NCBI RefSeq assembly: GCF_003950315.1
Contig: NZ_NGJT01000009.1
Location: 1-64,000 of the forward strand
Source: Vagococcus bubulae
Lineage (GTDB): Bacteria; Bacillota; Bacilli; Lactobacillales; Vagococcaceae
Direction: 5' to 3'
Length of the DNA stretch: 64,000 bases
The first letter of the stretch is position 1; each line of letters opens with the position of its first letter. This document shows positions 24,363 to 33,303 of this stretch, piece by piece. A model generated the notes under the pieces. The model saw only the letters and a list, made by a program, of their open reading frames with translations, ran no database searches and had not been told where the DNA came from. The translations under genes were made by a program, and so were the position numbers.

Positions 24363-25838
24363 ATGAAATCATTGATTGATTTATTACTTGAACCCAAAAT
24401 AAAAATGACTATTTCTGTCATTAACATCATTTATAATCATTATGATTGGACACAAACATCCTATATTTCTAAAGAATTGAATATCTCTGAAAGAACAGTC
24501 CAACATTATATAAAAGATATTTTAGAAATAAAACAAGAATATGATTTAACTACAAATAACCAACTTTCTATTGATTACCTAAAAATTAAAGGCATTAAAA
24601 TTACTGATTACTCAAATGACTTTGAAGATTTCAAAAAATTTGTTGTTCAAAGTAGCCAAACCATGACTCTATTAAATGACATCATTAACCAACACATCCT
24701 CTCAGTAACCAACTATTGCCAAGTACATTTTTTAAGTGAAACCACTGTTAGAAAAAATATCAAACGAATTAGAGAAACCTGCCATGTTTATGGAATTGAC
24801 TTGGTTCATTTAAAATTAGTTGGGGATGAACGTAAAATCAGGTATTTTATTGCTCTATTTGATACGATGATCAGCCGAAACACTTATTTTTTACTTGATG
24901 GGATAAATTACGAGGAGTTAAATCAACACTTTGATGATTTTTTAGAAAAAGCTAATTTTCAAATATCAGATGTTAAAAAAGAAAAAACTCTAAATATTTT
25001 TTTAATTCATTTGCAACGAATTAGTTTTAATCAACTCATTATTATTAGTGATAAATTCAATCGTTTTCTAGTTTCTCATCCTATCTATCCCTATGTTGAA
25101 GAATTATTTCATCACTATTATGTTTTTAATCAAAAAGAAATCGCTTATTTTTTCTATATCATGACACTTGATGAAGAGTTGAATAGAAAACAAGATACTA
25201 ATCTGGTCTACAATTTTTTTAGTGACAATCAATTAGAACTAATGACGATAACTGATTTAATCTTTTGTGACTTATTTCCGTTATTTCGTCCGTTATCTGA
25301 TGAAGACATTTCATTAATGAAACGAGATATTTTTTATACTAGTTTTGTCACAATGGTATTTAATCAACTAGTATTTGAATATAAATATGGGGTAACGGTT
25401 CATTATAATCTTGAACAATACCCACTTATCACCTCAAAATTTACAGATGTCATAAATAAACATTTGATTGACACTGGTTTTATCCCTAGTAGTCAACTTA
25501 ATATTCTTTTACAACAATATTTTTTTCGCTTTCTTTATTTTGTTGATCCGAAACACTTATATAAAGTCTTATCAATACATATAGAGCCAGCATTTGACTA
25601 TCTGCATCAAAAGCAAATAAAAGAATATTTGAATTTATATTTCAATCATCAAATAAGCTATCAAGAATCTTACTCAAAAGAGCAGACAGATATTGTCTTA
25701 ACTCCTTTTCATGAAACGAGTGAACAGTCACTCTACGCAGATACACCAATTATTATGGTAAAATTTCCACTTGATCTAACCTTTCTTCAAAAAGTAGAGA
25801 CCATCATTAAAGAAAAACAAAAAAAAGACGAAGAATGA
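24363..25838 (+). CDS. Mga/RofA-like transcriptional regulator, divergent from gadC
   Basis: This 491-residue protein has the Mga-type helix-turn-helix (about 34-58; ISKELNISERTVQHYIKDI), a second HTH-like stretch (CQVHFLSETTVRKNIKRI, about 118-135), and PRD-like and C-terminal EIIB-like regions (the tail contains TDIVLTPF). The ATG at 24363 abuts AAAGGA, so a TTG three codons later (24372) with ideal spacing may be the true start. Divergence from gadC suggests it controls the acid-resistance unit. Known gad regulators of lactic acid bacteria such as GadR are Rgg-like, so a Mga-like one would differ; this regulatory link is inference from position. Confidence 0.85.
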   Translation: MKSLIDLLLEPKIKMTISVINIIYNHYDWTQTSYISKELNISERTVQHYIKDILEIKQEYDLTTNNQLSIDYLKIKGIKITDYSNDFEDFKKFVVQSSQTMTLLNDIINQHILSVTNYCQVHFLSETTVRKNIKRIRETCHVYGIDLVHLKLVGDERKIRYFIALFDTMISRNTYFLLDGINYEELNQHFDDFLEKANFQISDVKKEKTLNIFLIHLQRISFNQLIIISDKFNRFLVSHPIYPYVEELFHHYYVFNQKEIAYFFYIMTLDEELNRKQDTNLVYNFFSDNQLELMTITDLIFCDLFPLFRPLSDEDISLMKRDIFYTSFVTMVFNQLVFEYKYGVTVHYNLEQYPLITSKFTDVINKHLIDTGFIPSSQLNILLQQYFFRFLYFVDPKHLYKVLSIHIEPAFDYLHQKQIKEYLNLYFNHQISYQESYSKEQTDIVLTPFHETSEQSLYADTPIIMVKFPLDLTFLQKVETIIKEKQKKDEE

Positions 25839-25840
25839 TT

Positions 25841-26674
25841 TCATTCTCCGCCTTTTTCTTTTGCGTATTGTTCAATGACTGATTCAATTTCTAATAATAC
25901 GGGGTGTGTCAGATAATCTTTTTTTAAAAAATAAAATAAACGTTTATAATTCACACCTAGTTCTTGATAGGGCATATGTTTAGGGACTGACACACGTGAA
26001 ATAATACTTTTCCCAATACCTTTTTCGAGTAATCTCACAATCATTTCATTATTTTTCACACATAAACGTTTTGGTTGAATATTTTCTTGTAAAAAATAGC
26101 GCTTGGTATAGTGATAAACACCAGAAATATCTTCCCGACACAACCACAACTCACTTTCAAGATTTCCAGCAATCACTAATTCATCTGAAAGGAATTCTTT
26201 TCGGCAAACAGGACCTGTTTCTAATGGTTTTTCAATAAACCCAAAATGCGCACGATGTTGCAGTACATTTTCCAACACTTCTTCTGAATTATGCATTTCC
26301 AGTTCGAAATAAACGTGAGGAAACTTCTCAACCAATCGACTCATCAAATCAGGTAAATAATAAATAGAAAAAGTGTTCGACGCGCTAATAACGCATTTAA
26401 CTGGATTATTCCCCACCTGTTTAATTAATCTCTTAGTTTCTAACCAATCATCTTCTAAATTTAATAGTCTTGTATAAAGGATAGTTGCTTCTTTGGTTGG
26501 AGACATCTCTTGTTTTGATTTTCTAATAAACAATTTACAATTTAATTCTTCTTCTAATTGTTTCATCTGGCTAGAAACGGCTGGTTGGGAAATAAATAAA
26601 TTTTCCGCTGCTTTAGTAAAATTTCTCGTTTCATATGCTTCTTTAAAGGTTAAAAATAATTTAAACATCGTCAC
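25841..26674 (-). CDS. LysR-family transcriptional regulator
   Basis: This 277-residue LTTR has an N-terminal winged helix with KAAENLFISQPAVSSQMKQLEEEL (about 20-43) and a C-terminal periplasmic-binding-like effector domain. It is a little shorter than the usual 290-300. It is divergent from the yeiH-like gene with a 102-bp gap carrying a dyad, the common layout for a LysR protein that controls its neighbour. It converges tail to tail with the Mga-like gene, whose stop is only 2 bp away. Its co-inducer is unknown; LysR proteins paired with YeiH (YeiE, CysL) are linked to sulfur metabolism. Confidence 0.9.
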   Translation of the reverse strand: MTMFKLFLTFKEAYETRNFTKAAENLFISQPAVSSQMKQLEEELNCKLFIRKSKQEMSPTKEATILYTRLLNLEDDWLETKRLIKQVGNNPVKCVISASNTFSIYYLPDLMSRLVEKFPHVYFELEMHNSEEVLENVLQHRAHFGFIEKPLETGPVCRKEFLSDELVIAGNLESELWLCREDISGVYHYTKRYFLQENIQPKRLCVKNNEMIVRLLEKGIGKSIISRVSVPKHMPYQELGVNYKRLFYFLKKDYLTHPVLLEIESVIEQYAKEKGGE

Positions 26675-26693
26675 ACCTACTATTTATTTTTAT

Positions 26694-26715
26694 AATAGTT
26701 AATATTCTAACTATT
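26694..26715. promoter_or_regulatory. LysR-type operator dyad between lysR and yeiH
   Basis: AATAGTTA (26694-26701) and TAACTATT (26708-26715) form a perfect 8-bp dyad with a 6-base spacer. It lies 20 bp upstream of the lysR start and about 27 bp upstream of a -10-like TATAAT (26742-26747) for yeiH. Confidence 0.65.
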
Positions 26716-26776
26716 TATTTTTAAAATGTAAACTAAACCAGTATAATCAAATTATGTTAACTTTGGAGGAATGAAT

Positions 26777-27781
26777 ATGAAACAATTTAGTCAAACTATC
26801 TACCCTGGTCTTTTATTATCCCTAGCAATTGCTAGTTTATCAAAAATCATCGCTATATGGTTGCCTTCTCTAGGAGCTGGAACTATTGCGATTTTATTAG
26901 GAATTTTATTAGGTAATCTTTTTTTTAGTCAATCAATTTGGCAAAAAGGAACCAAATTCTCAGAAAAAACATTGCTAGAATTATCCATTGTTCTACTAGG
27001 TACAACCGTCACGTTTCAAACTATCGCACAAATTGGAGGATCTGGTATTCTTTTTATTATGTGCCAGATGACGCTAACGATTCTCGCAGCTTATTTTATC
27101 GGGAAGAAATTAAAATTTAATCAAACCATGTCACTTCTGATGGCTGGCGGAAATGCTGTCTGTGGTTCATCTGCGATTGGAGCAATTGCACCAGAAATTG
27201 GGGCAAAGGATAAAGAAAAAGGACAAATCATTACCTTAGTTAATTTATTAGGTACTGTGATGATGCTGACTCTTCCTATTATTGGTGGTGCCGTTTTTAC
27301 AGATAACGTGATGGCTAAAAGTGCCTTAATCGGTGGAACGCTTCAATCAGTCGGTCAAGTTATTGCTAGTGCCAATATGGTCAGCTCGCAAGTTGTAGAG
27401 ATGGCGACTTTATTTAAAATTTTACGGATTATGTTCTTAGTGGTTGTTGTATTTGCTTTTGGAAAAATCGCTAACCAATCAAAAGACAACAACCTAACAA
27501 TACAAGAAAAGACTAAGAAAAAATTCCCCCTTCCTTGGTATATCATTGGCTTTATCATTTGTTGCGTTTTAAATAGTGTCATTCATTTTCCAACTATATT
27601 AAGCCAAACAACGCACTCAATTAGTGGCTGGTTTGAAATTACTGCTTTAGCAGCTATTGGATTACGGATTAACGCAAAAGAATTTTTAAAAGAAGGCCCT
27701 CGATTTTTAGCGTATGCTGGAAGTGTGGGGATTGTTCAAACGATTGTTGCGATTACTTTAATAAAATTATTATCCAGTTAA
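26777..27781 (+). CDS. YeiH/UPF0324 family membrane transporter (putative sulfate exporter)
   Basis: This polytopic membrane protein of 334 residues has about ten hydrophobic segments and the family motifs [36 protein letters not shown] and [18 protein letters not shown]0324/YeiH proteins are annotated as putative sulfate or sulfonate-linked exporters, but the substrate is not proven in general. Two ATGs occur; the second, at 26777, has a GGAGG at 7-bp spacing whereas the first abuts it, so it was chosen. It is divergent from a LysR regulator, which probably controls it. Confidence 0.88.
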   Translation: MKQFSQTIYPGLLLSLAIASLSKIIAIWLPSLGAGTIAILLGILLGNLFFSQSIWQKGTKFSEKTLLELSIVLLGTTVTFQTIAQIGGSGILFIMCQMTLTILAAYFIGKKLKFNQTMSLLMAGGNAVCGSSAIGAIAPEIGAKDKEKGQIITLVNLLGTVMMLTLPIIGGAVFTDNVMAKSALIGGTLQSVGQVIASANMVSSQVVEMATLFKILRIMFLVVVVFAFGKIANQSKDNNLTIQEKTKKKFPLPWYIIGFIICCVLNSVIHFPTILSQTTHSISGWFEITALAAIGLRINAKEFLKEGPRFLAYAGSVGIVQTIVAITLIKLLSS

Positions 27782-27785
27782 CAAA

Positions 27786-27826
27786 TAAAAAGCAAGCCCT
27801 AGAATCAATAGGAACTTGCTTTTTAT
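27786..27826. terminator. Bidirectional terminator between yeiH and pncA
   Basis: AAAAAGCAAG and CTTGCTTTTT form a 10-bp stem that continues through CCCTA/TAGG pairs toward an inner loop. A- and T-tracts on both sides suit the convergent genes. Confidence 0.85.
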
Positions 27827-27827
27827 T

Positions 27828-28373
27828 TTAAATGATTGTTGCGCCAAGCGTATTTTTAAAATGGCCTAAAGCCCATTTATGTCCAACTGGATCAAAACTT
27901 TGGACAGCTTTTTCATGAATCACAATATTGTATCCTAAATTATAAGCATCGATAGCGGTATGTAACACACAAATATCTGTACACACCCCTACTAAGTGAA
28001 CTGTATCGATTTTTCTTTCTCTTAATCGAACATCTAAATCTGTGCCACTAAAGGCTGAATAGTGACGTTTATCTATCCAATACACCGTATCTTTTTCCTT
28101 ATTTTTTTGATACACATCATTTAATCCTTGATACAATTCTCTTCCTTTTGTTCCAATAATATTATGAGGAGGAAATAAATTATTCTCTGGATGATACTTA
28201 TCTGTGTCATCATGACAATCAATAGCAAAAACAACATAATTTCCATCGTCAATAAATTGGTTAGTTAAACGGATCATCTCTGTTTCAATGGCTTGACCAA
28301 ATTCACCAGTTGTTAATTTTCCATCACTTGCAACAAAATCATTTGTATAATCTATTGATATTAAAGCTTCCAT
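27828..28373 (-). CDS. pncA: Nicotinamidase-like cysteine hydrolase
   Basis: This 181-residue isochorismatase-fold enzyme converts nicotinamide to nicotinate for NAD salvage. The catalytic Asp is in SIDYTNDFV, the Lys in WIDKRHYSAF and the Cys in VGVCTDICVLHTA. The metal-site histidines are in IDCHDDTDKYHPE. Length is normal for the small bacterial form. It starts 11 bp after mtnN and probably belongs to the nudF-macP-mtnN-pncA unit. Confidence 0.9.
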   Translation of the reverse strand: MEALISIDYTNDFVASDGKLTTGEFGQAIETEMIRLTNQFIDDGNYVVFAIDCHDDTDKYHPENNLFPPHNIIGTKGRELYQGLNDVYQKNKEKDTVYWIDKRHYSAFSGTDLDVRLRERKIDTVHLVGVCTDICVLHTAIDAYNLGYNIVIHEKAVQSFDPVGHKWALGHFKNTLGATII

Positions 28374-28384
28374 GTCCTCACTCC

Positions 28385-29077
28385 TTAGTTTAGTTGTTTC
28401 ACTAATTCAACGACCATTTCAGCAGATTTTTTTCCTGCTTCAACAATAAATTCATCAAAATTTACACTAGCATTTTCATCGCCCACATCACTAATCGCAC
28501 GAATCACAACAAACGGGCACTTATATTGATGCGCCACTTGAGCAATCGCCGCGCCTTCCATTTCATTAGCTAAAACATCAGGAAAATGTTTTTTTATATG
28601 GGCTATTTGTTCTTGACTATGTACAAACGTATCCCCTGAAACAATCAACCCGATGCGTGTCGCTAATTGATTATCTACTGCTGCTTTTGTGGCTGCAATA
28701 ATGAGCTGATTGCTTGCTTCATAAAATAATGGCATTTGTGGCATTTGTCCATATTCATAACCAAATGCTGTAACGTCTGAATCAAAATAAGCTAATTTAT
28801 CAGAAATGACAACATCTCCAATTGATAATCCTTTACCAATACCACCAGCAGAGCCTGAATTAATTAAACAATCAACATGATAATGACTAATTAGTAATGT
28901 CGCTGTTAATCCAGCTAAAACTTTACCAATACCTGATTGTGTCACTACGACATCATGCGTTCCAATAGTCCCTGAATAAAATGATACACCTGCTTCATGC
29001 CATTCTTTTTTATTTTCTAGTTGATTTTTTAATAACACAACTTCTTGTTCCATTGCACCAATAATTCCAATTTTCAT
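28385..29077 (-). CDS. mtnN: 5'-methylthioadenosine/S-adenosylhomocysteine nucleosidase
   Basis: This 230-residue enzyme (Pfs) cleaves SAH and MTA, detoxifying SAM by-products and feeding the AI-2 (LuxS) pathway. It starts with GIIGAMEQEV carrying the catalytic Glu. EMEGAAIAQVA and the catalytic Asp in ISDVGDENA follow. A TTG six bases upstream would add two residues, but the ATG at 29077 has a GGGAG at good spacing. It follows the macP-like gene by 12 bp. Confidence 0.95.
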   Translation of the reverse strand: MKIGIIGAMEQEVVLLKNQLENKKEWHEAGVSFYSGTIGTHDVVVTQSGIGKVLAGLTATLLISHYHVDCLINSGSAGGIGKGLSIGDVVISDKLAYFDSDVTAFGYEYGQMPQMPLFYEASNQLIIAATKAAVDNQLATRIGLIVSGDTFVHSQEQIAHIKKHFPDVLANEMEGAAIAQVAHQYKCPFVVIRAISDVGDENASVNFDEFIVEAGKKSAEMVVELVKQLN

Positions 29078-29089
29078 ACACAAACTCCC

Positions 29090-29260
29090 TTATAATTTAA
29101 AAATAGCATACAACATAATGACTAATAATATGACGATAATCACAATCGCACGATTTAACCATGCATTGCGTTGTTCATTTTTATTATGCTCTCTTACACG
29201 ACTTCTTGTTAAAATTTGTTGTGACGTTGTTTCTGATTTCTTTTGTTTTTCTTTCGACAT
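29090..29260 (-). CDS. macP: MacP/DUF4044-like small membrane protein
   Basis: This 56-residue protein has a basic, Lys/Arg/Thr-rich cytoplasmic part (1-37) and one C-terminal membrane helix (about 38-54, RAIVIIVILLVIMLYAIF), the layout of MacP. Streptococcal MacP is a substrate of the StkP kinase that activates a class A penicillin-binding protein. It is placed between nudF and mtnN, which I recall as the location of macP in Streptococcus pneumoniae. The start has an AAGGAG site. Candidate phosphoacceptors are Thr11, Thr12 and Thr18. The identification rests on architecture and synteny, not on strong sequence identity. Confidence 0.75.
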   Translation of the reverse strand: MSKEKQKKSETTSQQILTRSRVREHNKNEQRNAWLNRAIVIIVILLVIMLYAIFKL

Positions 29261-29270
29261 GATAAACTCC

Positions 29271-29819
29271 TTATTTCATTTGCATTTCCCATAATAGAAT
29301 AGCATATAATGTCTTGGCATCACAAATTGTACCAAGACGAATGTGTTCTTTTACTTCCTCTAAAGATAACTCCACGATATCCAAAAATTCATCCTCATCT
29401 CTTGGTAAAGGGTTTTGAACTTTTTTTAATCCATGTGCTTGAAATAACACCATTCTTTCATTGCAAAAACCTGGAGATGTGACAAAATCTGCCACTTCTA
29501 CCATTGAATCGCATTGATAAAAGGTTTCTTCTTCTAATTCACGTTTAGCTGTTTCTAGAGGGTTATCTTCATGTGCTTCAATTTTCCCTGCTGGTATTTC
29601 TAAAATACTTTTTTCTATTGCTTTACGAAACTGTTTAACTAAAACAAGACGATTCATCGGTGTTATCGCTAAAATTCCAACTGCTCCATTATGAAAAACT
29701 AATTCACGTTTAGATTTTTTCCCATTAGGTAATTCAACAGTATCAACGCAAACATCAATAACTGCCCCTTTGAATATGTCTTTTCTTTCGAGCGTTTCTT
29801 CATTAAATTTATCTTTCAT
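29271..29819 (-). CDS. nudF: Nudix hydrolase, probable ADP-ribose pyrophosphatase
   Basis: This 182-residue NudF-type enzyme hydrolyses ADP-ribose to AMP and ribose phosphate. The Nudix helix reads GKIEAHEDNPLETAKRELEEE, so there are eight residues instead of seven between the first Glu and the RE pair. A single residue is inserted after the first Glu, while the metal-binding RELEEE is intact. The upstream LVKQFRKAI and downstream TSPGFCNERM motifs are typical of the ADP-ribose group. It precedes the macP-like gene by 10 bp and heads the minus-strand unit nudF-macP-mtnN-pncA. Confidence 0.92.
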   Translation of the reverse strand: MKDKFNEETLERKDIFKGAVIDVCVDTVELPNGKKSKRELVFHNGAVGILAITPMNRLVLVKQFRKAIEKSILEIPAGKIEAHEDNPLETAKRELEEETFYQCDSMVEVADFVTSPGFCNERMVLFQAHGLKKVQNPLPRDEDEFLDIVELSLEEVKEHIRLGTICDAKTLYAILLWEMQMK

Positions 29820-30002
29820 TCATGTCTGCTCCTTGTCATTTAGCTTATTTATGTTTATGATACCTTTAAAGAGACGTTATTTCAACAAAACTCACTGTAT
29901 CCTTATACTTATTTATAAATCAAACTTAGGACTGATAATGTTTTTAGTTCCTTATGCTAAACTAGTACTATACAAAAAATACTTGAAAAGAGGAGTGACA
30001 AA

Positions 30003-30674
30003 ATGAAGAGAAGGAAATACACAATCGTCGGCGTTATCGGTTTTTTAATAGGAATGTTCGTTTTGACGGAGATTGATGAAAATCTTGGTGCCGTATTTAT
30101 CTTGCTTGCTATTGGTTGGATAGTTTATCGAAAGGTTTCTAAACGAAAAAGCAAAGAGGTCGTTCCTGAATTAACTAAAGAAAAACAAGAACATTATCAT
30201 GAAGCTGGCATGTCTGACAAAGAGATTGCTTTTTTTAGAACAACCTTATCAGAAACCAAAGAACAAATTGATCAATTAGAAAAAAACTTCCATAATATTC
30301 CAAAGTTAAATGCCATTAACTTGAGATATGACACATTGAAAGTAGCAAAAGCGATGTTCAAAGAAATTGTTAAAGAACCTAAAAAACTTCATTTGGCAGA
30401 TAAGTTTTTGTATACTCATTTGCCTAACCTAGTTGAAATGACGAATAAATATGCTGAAATTTCTGATCATGAAATCAAAAGTAAAGCAACATATGATACA
30501 CTAAATAATAGTATTGGTGCAATCGAAAATGTCTCTCGTCTTATCATAGAAGATTATGAAAATTTTGTTTCAGATGATATCGAAGATTTAGAAGTAGAAA
30601 TTTCAATTGCCAAACAAAATGCTGATAGAGAAGCCTTTAAACACAATATCTCTGATGATCAGGAGGAATTTTAA
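30003..30674 (+). CDS. XpaC family protein (5-bromo-4-chloroindolyl phosphate hydrolysis protein)
   Basis: This 223-residue protein has two short N-terminal membrane segments (about 8-40) and a long charged helical cytoplasmic region. It is recognised as XpaC by the pairing with TelA: its stop codon overlaps the telA start (TAATG). XpaC proteins were named for hydrolysis of X-phosphate in Bacillus, but a true phosphatase activity is doubtful and the role remains unclear. A GAGGAG site precedes the ATG. It starts the xpaC-telA operon. Confidence 0.82.
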   Translation: MKRRKYTIVGVIGFLIGMFVLTEIDENLGAVFILLAIGWIVYRKVSKRKSKEVVPELTKEKQEHYHEAGMSDKEIAFFRTTLSETKEQIDQLEKNFHNIPKLNAINLRYDTLKVAKAMFKEIVKEPKKLHLADKFLYTHLPNLVEMTNKYAEISDHEIKSKATYDTLNNSIGAIENVSRLIIEDYENFVSDDIEDLEVEISIAKQNADREAFKHNISDDQEEF

Positions 30675-31867
30675 TGTCGGATGAATTAAAAAAAGTAGAA
30701 CCAGTTGACAATACTTTAGATGATTTACTTAGTAACCCTTTTTCGGAAATAGAACAAACAGAGTTACTAAATCAAGCTGAAAAAAAACAACAAGTAACAA
30801 AAGCTCAAGCATCAACAAAAGTGCTTGATAAATTATCAGACGAACGAAAACAACAAGCGCAGGAATTAGCCAATCAAATCGATACAAATGATAGCCAATC
30901 CATTTTAAGCTATGGTGTTGCGGCACAACAAAAATTAAGTGAATTTTCACATACCATGTTGAATCATGTTCAAACACAAGATATTGGTCCAATGGGTGAT
31001 TCTTTAACTGAATTAATGTATCGACTAAACGAAGCAAGTCCTAGTGAACTTGAAGCAAGAGATGGAAATCTTTTTAAACGCATGTTTGGTAAAGTGAAAC
31101 AATCTATTTATGAAATCACAGCAAAATATCAAAAAATTGGGGCTCAAATCGACAAAATAGCAGTTAAATTAGACCATGAAAAAAATGGCTTGCTAGAAGA
31201 TAATGCCATGCTTGAGCAACTGTACCACAAAAACAAAGACTACTTTGATGCCTTAAACATCTATATTGCAGCTGGGGAATTAAAAATTGAAGAACTTCAA
31301 ACAAAAACTATTCCAGAGGCAATCGCACATGCTGAACAAACAGGTGACCAAATGGATACACAAATTGTGAATGATTTAAATCAATTTGTCGATCGTTTAG
31401 AAAAAAGAACCTATGACTTAAAATTAGCAAGACAAATTACCATTCAACAAGCTCCACAAATTCGTTTGATTCAAAATACAAATCAAGCTTTAGCTGAAAA
31501 AATACAAGCGTCTATTAATACAGCCATTCCTTTGTGGAAAAATCAGGTGGCGATTGCTTTAACTCTTTTAAGACAAAAAGATGCGGTCACAGCTCAGCGT
31601 CAAGTTTCTGAAACAACCAATGATTTGCTAGCTAAAAACTCTGAAATGCTAAAAATTTCAGCCATTGAAACAGCAAAAGAAAATGAACGTGGCATTGTCG
31701 ATATTGAAACCTTACAAAAAACACAAAATGATTTAATTGAAACCATTCAAGAAACACTTAAAATTCAGCAAGAAGGTAAAGAAAAACGTCGCAACGCTGA
31801 ATTAGAATTATCCATGATGGAAGAAGATTTAAAAAATAAATTACTTGAAATGTCTGGAAGTAAATAG
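30674..31867 (+). CDS. telA: TelA family protein (toxic-anion resistance)
   Basis: This 397-residue cytoplasmic protein is mostly long helices with coiled-coil character. The blocks [20 protein letters not shown] and [20 protein letters not shown] are characteristic of TelA/YceH. TelA homologues are linked to tellurite and cell-wall or antimicrobial stress tolerance, by an unknown mechanism. It is translationally coupled to xpaC by a 1-bp overlap and followed by a strong terminator. Confidence 0.92.
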   Translation: MSDELKKVEPVDNTLDDLLSNPFSEIEQTELLNQAEKKQQVTKAQASTKVLDKLSDERKQQAQELANQIDTNDSQSILSYGVAAQQKLSEFSHTMLNHVQTQDIGPMGDSLTELMYRLNEASPSELEARDGNLFKRMFGKVKQSIYEITAKYQKIGAQIDKIAVKLDHEKNGLLEDNAMLEQLYHKNKDYFDALNIYIAAGELKIEELQTKTIPEAIAHAEQTGDQMDTQIVNDLNQFVDRLEKRTYDLKLARQITIQQAPQIRLIQNTNQALAEKIQASINTAIPLWKNQVAIALTLLRQKDAVTAQRQVSETTNDLLAKNSEMLKISAIETAKENERGIVDIETLQKTQNDLIETIQETLKIQQEGKEKRRNAELELSMMEEDLKNKLLEMSGSK

Positions 31868-31868
31868 C

Positions 31869-31909
31869 AAAAAGTCATATTCCCCTTTCATTGAGGAATA
31901 TGACTTTTT
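31869..31909. terminator. Bidirectional terminator between telA and perR
   Basis: A perfect 15-bp stem, AAAAAGTCATATTCC with GGAATATGACTTTTT, has an 11-base loop and A/T tracts on both sides. Confidence 0.93.
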
Positions 31910-31910
31910 T

Positions 31911-32357
31911 TTACATCACATCTTCTTCTAATTTTTGGCAATCCGGACAAATGCCATACATTTCTAAACGATGGTCATTTATTTTAAATCCTGTTAATTT
32001 TTCAGTAGCCGCTTCAACGTCTCCTAAACCAGGGTAGTTGACATCAACCACTTTTTTACATTTTTCACATATTGCATGGTAATGTTTTTCAGTAGTAAAA
32101 TCAAATCGACTTGAAGAATCACCATATGCCATTTCAATCACAAAACCAATCTCAGTAAACAATCTTAAATTGTTATAAACAGTCGCCACACTCATATTAG
32201 GAAAACGACTTTCCAACTCTTTATAAATATCATCTGCTGTTGGGTGTGTATGACTTTCAATTAGATATTCTAAGATAGCATATCTTTGTGGTGTTATTCT
32301 TATATCCGCTGCTTTTAACTTTTCAATCGCTTCGTCAACTAAGTGATTTTTTGACAT
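31911..32357 (-). CDS. perR: Peroxide-responsive repressor PerR (Fur family)
   Basis: This 148-residue Fur-family protein has a winged helix (about 20-85; MSVATVYNNLRLF). Regulatory-metal ligands correspond to PerR His37, Asp85, His91, His93 and Asp104: HTHPTADDIY, SRFDF, KHYHAIC and VVDV. Structural zinc is held by two CxxC pairs (CEKC and CPDC). An Asp at position 104, rather than Glu, favours PerR over Fur. It senses peroxide through iron-catalysed His oxidation and represses oxidative-stress genes. A weak PerR-like box (32377-32391) lies in its own promoter, which suggests autoregulation. Confidence 0.92.
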   Translation of the reverse strand: MSKNHLVDEAIEKLKAADIRITPQRYAILEYLIESHTHPTADDIYKELESRFPNMSVATVYNNLRLFTEIGFVIEMAYGDSSSRFDFTTEKHYHAICEKCKKVVDVNYPGLGDVEAATEKLTGFKINDHRLEMYGICPDCQKLEEDVM

Positions 32358-32423
32358 ATAGCATCATCCTCACTATTTATATTAATTCTATTTTACTACT
32401 CTTTATTCATTTTCGCAAGATAC

Positions 32424-32879
32424 TCATTTATTAGACGTCTCATCATCAAACAATAAAATATAAATAAATATACAGACTACTCCAACTACTAAACAGATAT
32501 CCGCCACATTAAAAATTGGAAATTTAATAAACTCTGTTTGGAACATATCTACTACATACCCTTGTCTAAAGCGGTCGATAAAATTACCTATCGTCCCACC
32601 AATGACAAAACTTAATCCCACTGTTAGCCATTTATTTTTATATCTGTTTTTATACAATAAATAAGAAAAAATGCATAACGCAATCACTCCCACTAATAGG
32701 AAGAACCACATATGTCCTTCAAATATACTCCAGGCTCCCCCTTCATTTCTGATATGTGTAATGGACAAAATAGGGTTAGTCATCGTTGTGTCATACAAAT
32801 CTAAATTTTGTACTACCATAAATTTGGTTAATTGATCTAAAATAATACTTCCAATAATAATTAAAACATATAGAAACAT
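32424..32879 (-). CDS. lspA: Lipoprotein signal peptidase (signal peptidase II)
   Basis: This 151-residue membrane aspartyl protease has four membrane helices. The catalytic aspartates are in NFIDRFRQGYVVDM and FNVADICLVVG, and the N-terminal DQLTKFMVVQN motif is present. It cleaves prolipoprotein signal peptides after lipid attachment, so it processes the three lipoproteins encoded elsewhere in this window. A GGGAGATGACTC site precedes the ATG. It is followed by perR on the same strand after 66 bp, probably with a separate promoter. Confidence 0.96.
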   Translation of the reverse strand: MFLYVLIIIGSIILDQLTKFMVVQNLDLYDTTMTNPILSITHIRNEGGAWSIFEGHMWFFLLVGVIALCIFSYLLYKNRYKNKWLTVGLSFVIGGTIGNFIDRFRQGYVVDMFQTEFIKFPIFNVADICLVVGVVCIFIYILLFDDETSNK

Positions 32880-33003
32880 TGAGTCATCTCCCTCATAGAT
32901 AATTGATATCTTAAAATCTACTTAAATAATAAATATAGTATATAACATTTTTTTGAAAGAACAAACTTTATTTCTAGACGCTTTCACATAAGTTTTTTGT
33001 TAT

Positions 33004-33032
33004 TTGACGAATATTCGTTCTAAACGTATAAT
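33004..33032 (+). promoter_or_regulatory. csp promoter with palindrome over the -35
   Basis: -35 TTGACG (33004-33009), a 17-bp spacer and a perfect -10 TATAAT (33027-33032). The perfect 12-bp palindrome ACGAATATTCGT (33007-33018) overlaps the -35 and spacer, so the promoter may be repressed by an unidentified regulator. The transcript would have a leader of only about 30 nt. Confidence 0.75.
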
Positions 33033-33071
33033 AATCAATATGAGATAAGAAAAAACCTGGAGGAATGTGAA

Positions 33072-33293
33072 ATGAAACAAGGTTTAGTGAAATGGTTTGA
33101 TGTAAAAAAGGGATATGGATTCATTATTTACGACCAAGATGAGGAAATCTTTGTTCATTTTACTGCAATAGAACAGGATGGGTTTAAAACACTTTTTGAA
33201 GGGCAACATGTTATATTTGATATAAAAGAAGGCGCACGCGGCTTACAAGCATCCAATGTGTCTGTAATAGAAGAAGAAAAAAGAGTTGATTAA
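33072..33293 (+). CDS. Cold-shock domain protein
   Basis: This 73-residue OB-fold protein has the RNP1-like KKGYGFI and RNP2-like IFVHF motifs of the CspA family that bind single-stranded RNA and DNA. It departs from usual Csp sequences in the second half ([17 protein letters not shown]) and in the longer acidic tail, but the aromatic binding residues are present. It has a GGAGGAATG site. Its stop codon overlaps that of the convergent ebsA gene inside a shared terminator. Regulation through the palindrome over its promoter is possible. Confidence 0.92.
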   Translation: MKQGLVKWFDVKKGYGFIIYDQDEEIFVHFTAIEQDGFKTLFEGQHVIFDIKEGARGLQASNVSVIEEEKRVD

Positions 33294-33303
33294 TCATCAA
33301 CTC
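33283..33303. terminator. Shared terminator overlapping the csp and ebsA stop codons
   Basis: GAGTTGAT (33283-33290) pairs with ATCAACTC (33296-33303). The 5-base loop contains the stop codon of csp and most of that of ebsA. A- and T-tracts lie on both sides. Confidence 0.85.

Noticed and set aside
32975-32990. Catabolite-response (cre) like sequence upstream of csp
   Set aside because: TGAAAGCGTCTAGA departs from the cre consensus at two conserved positions, so the match is too weak.
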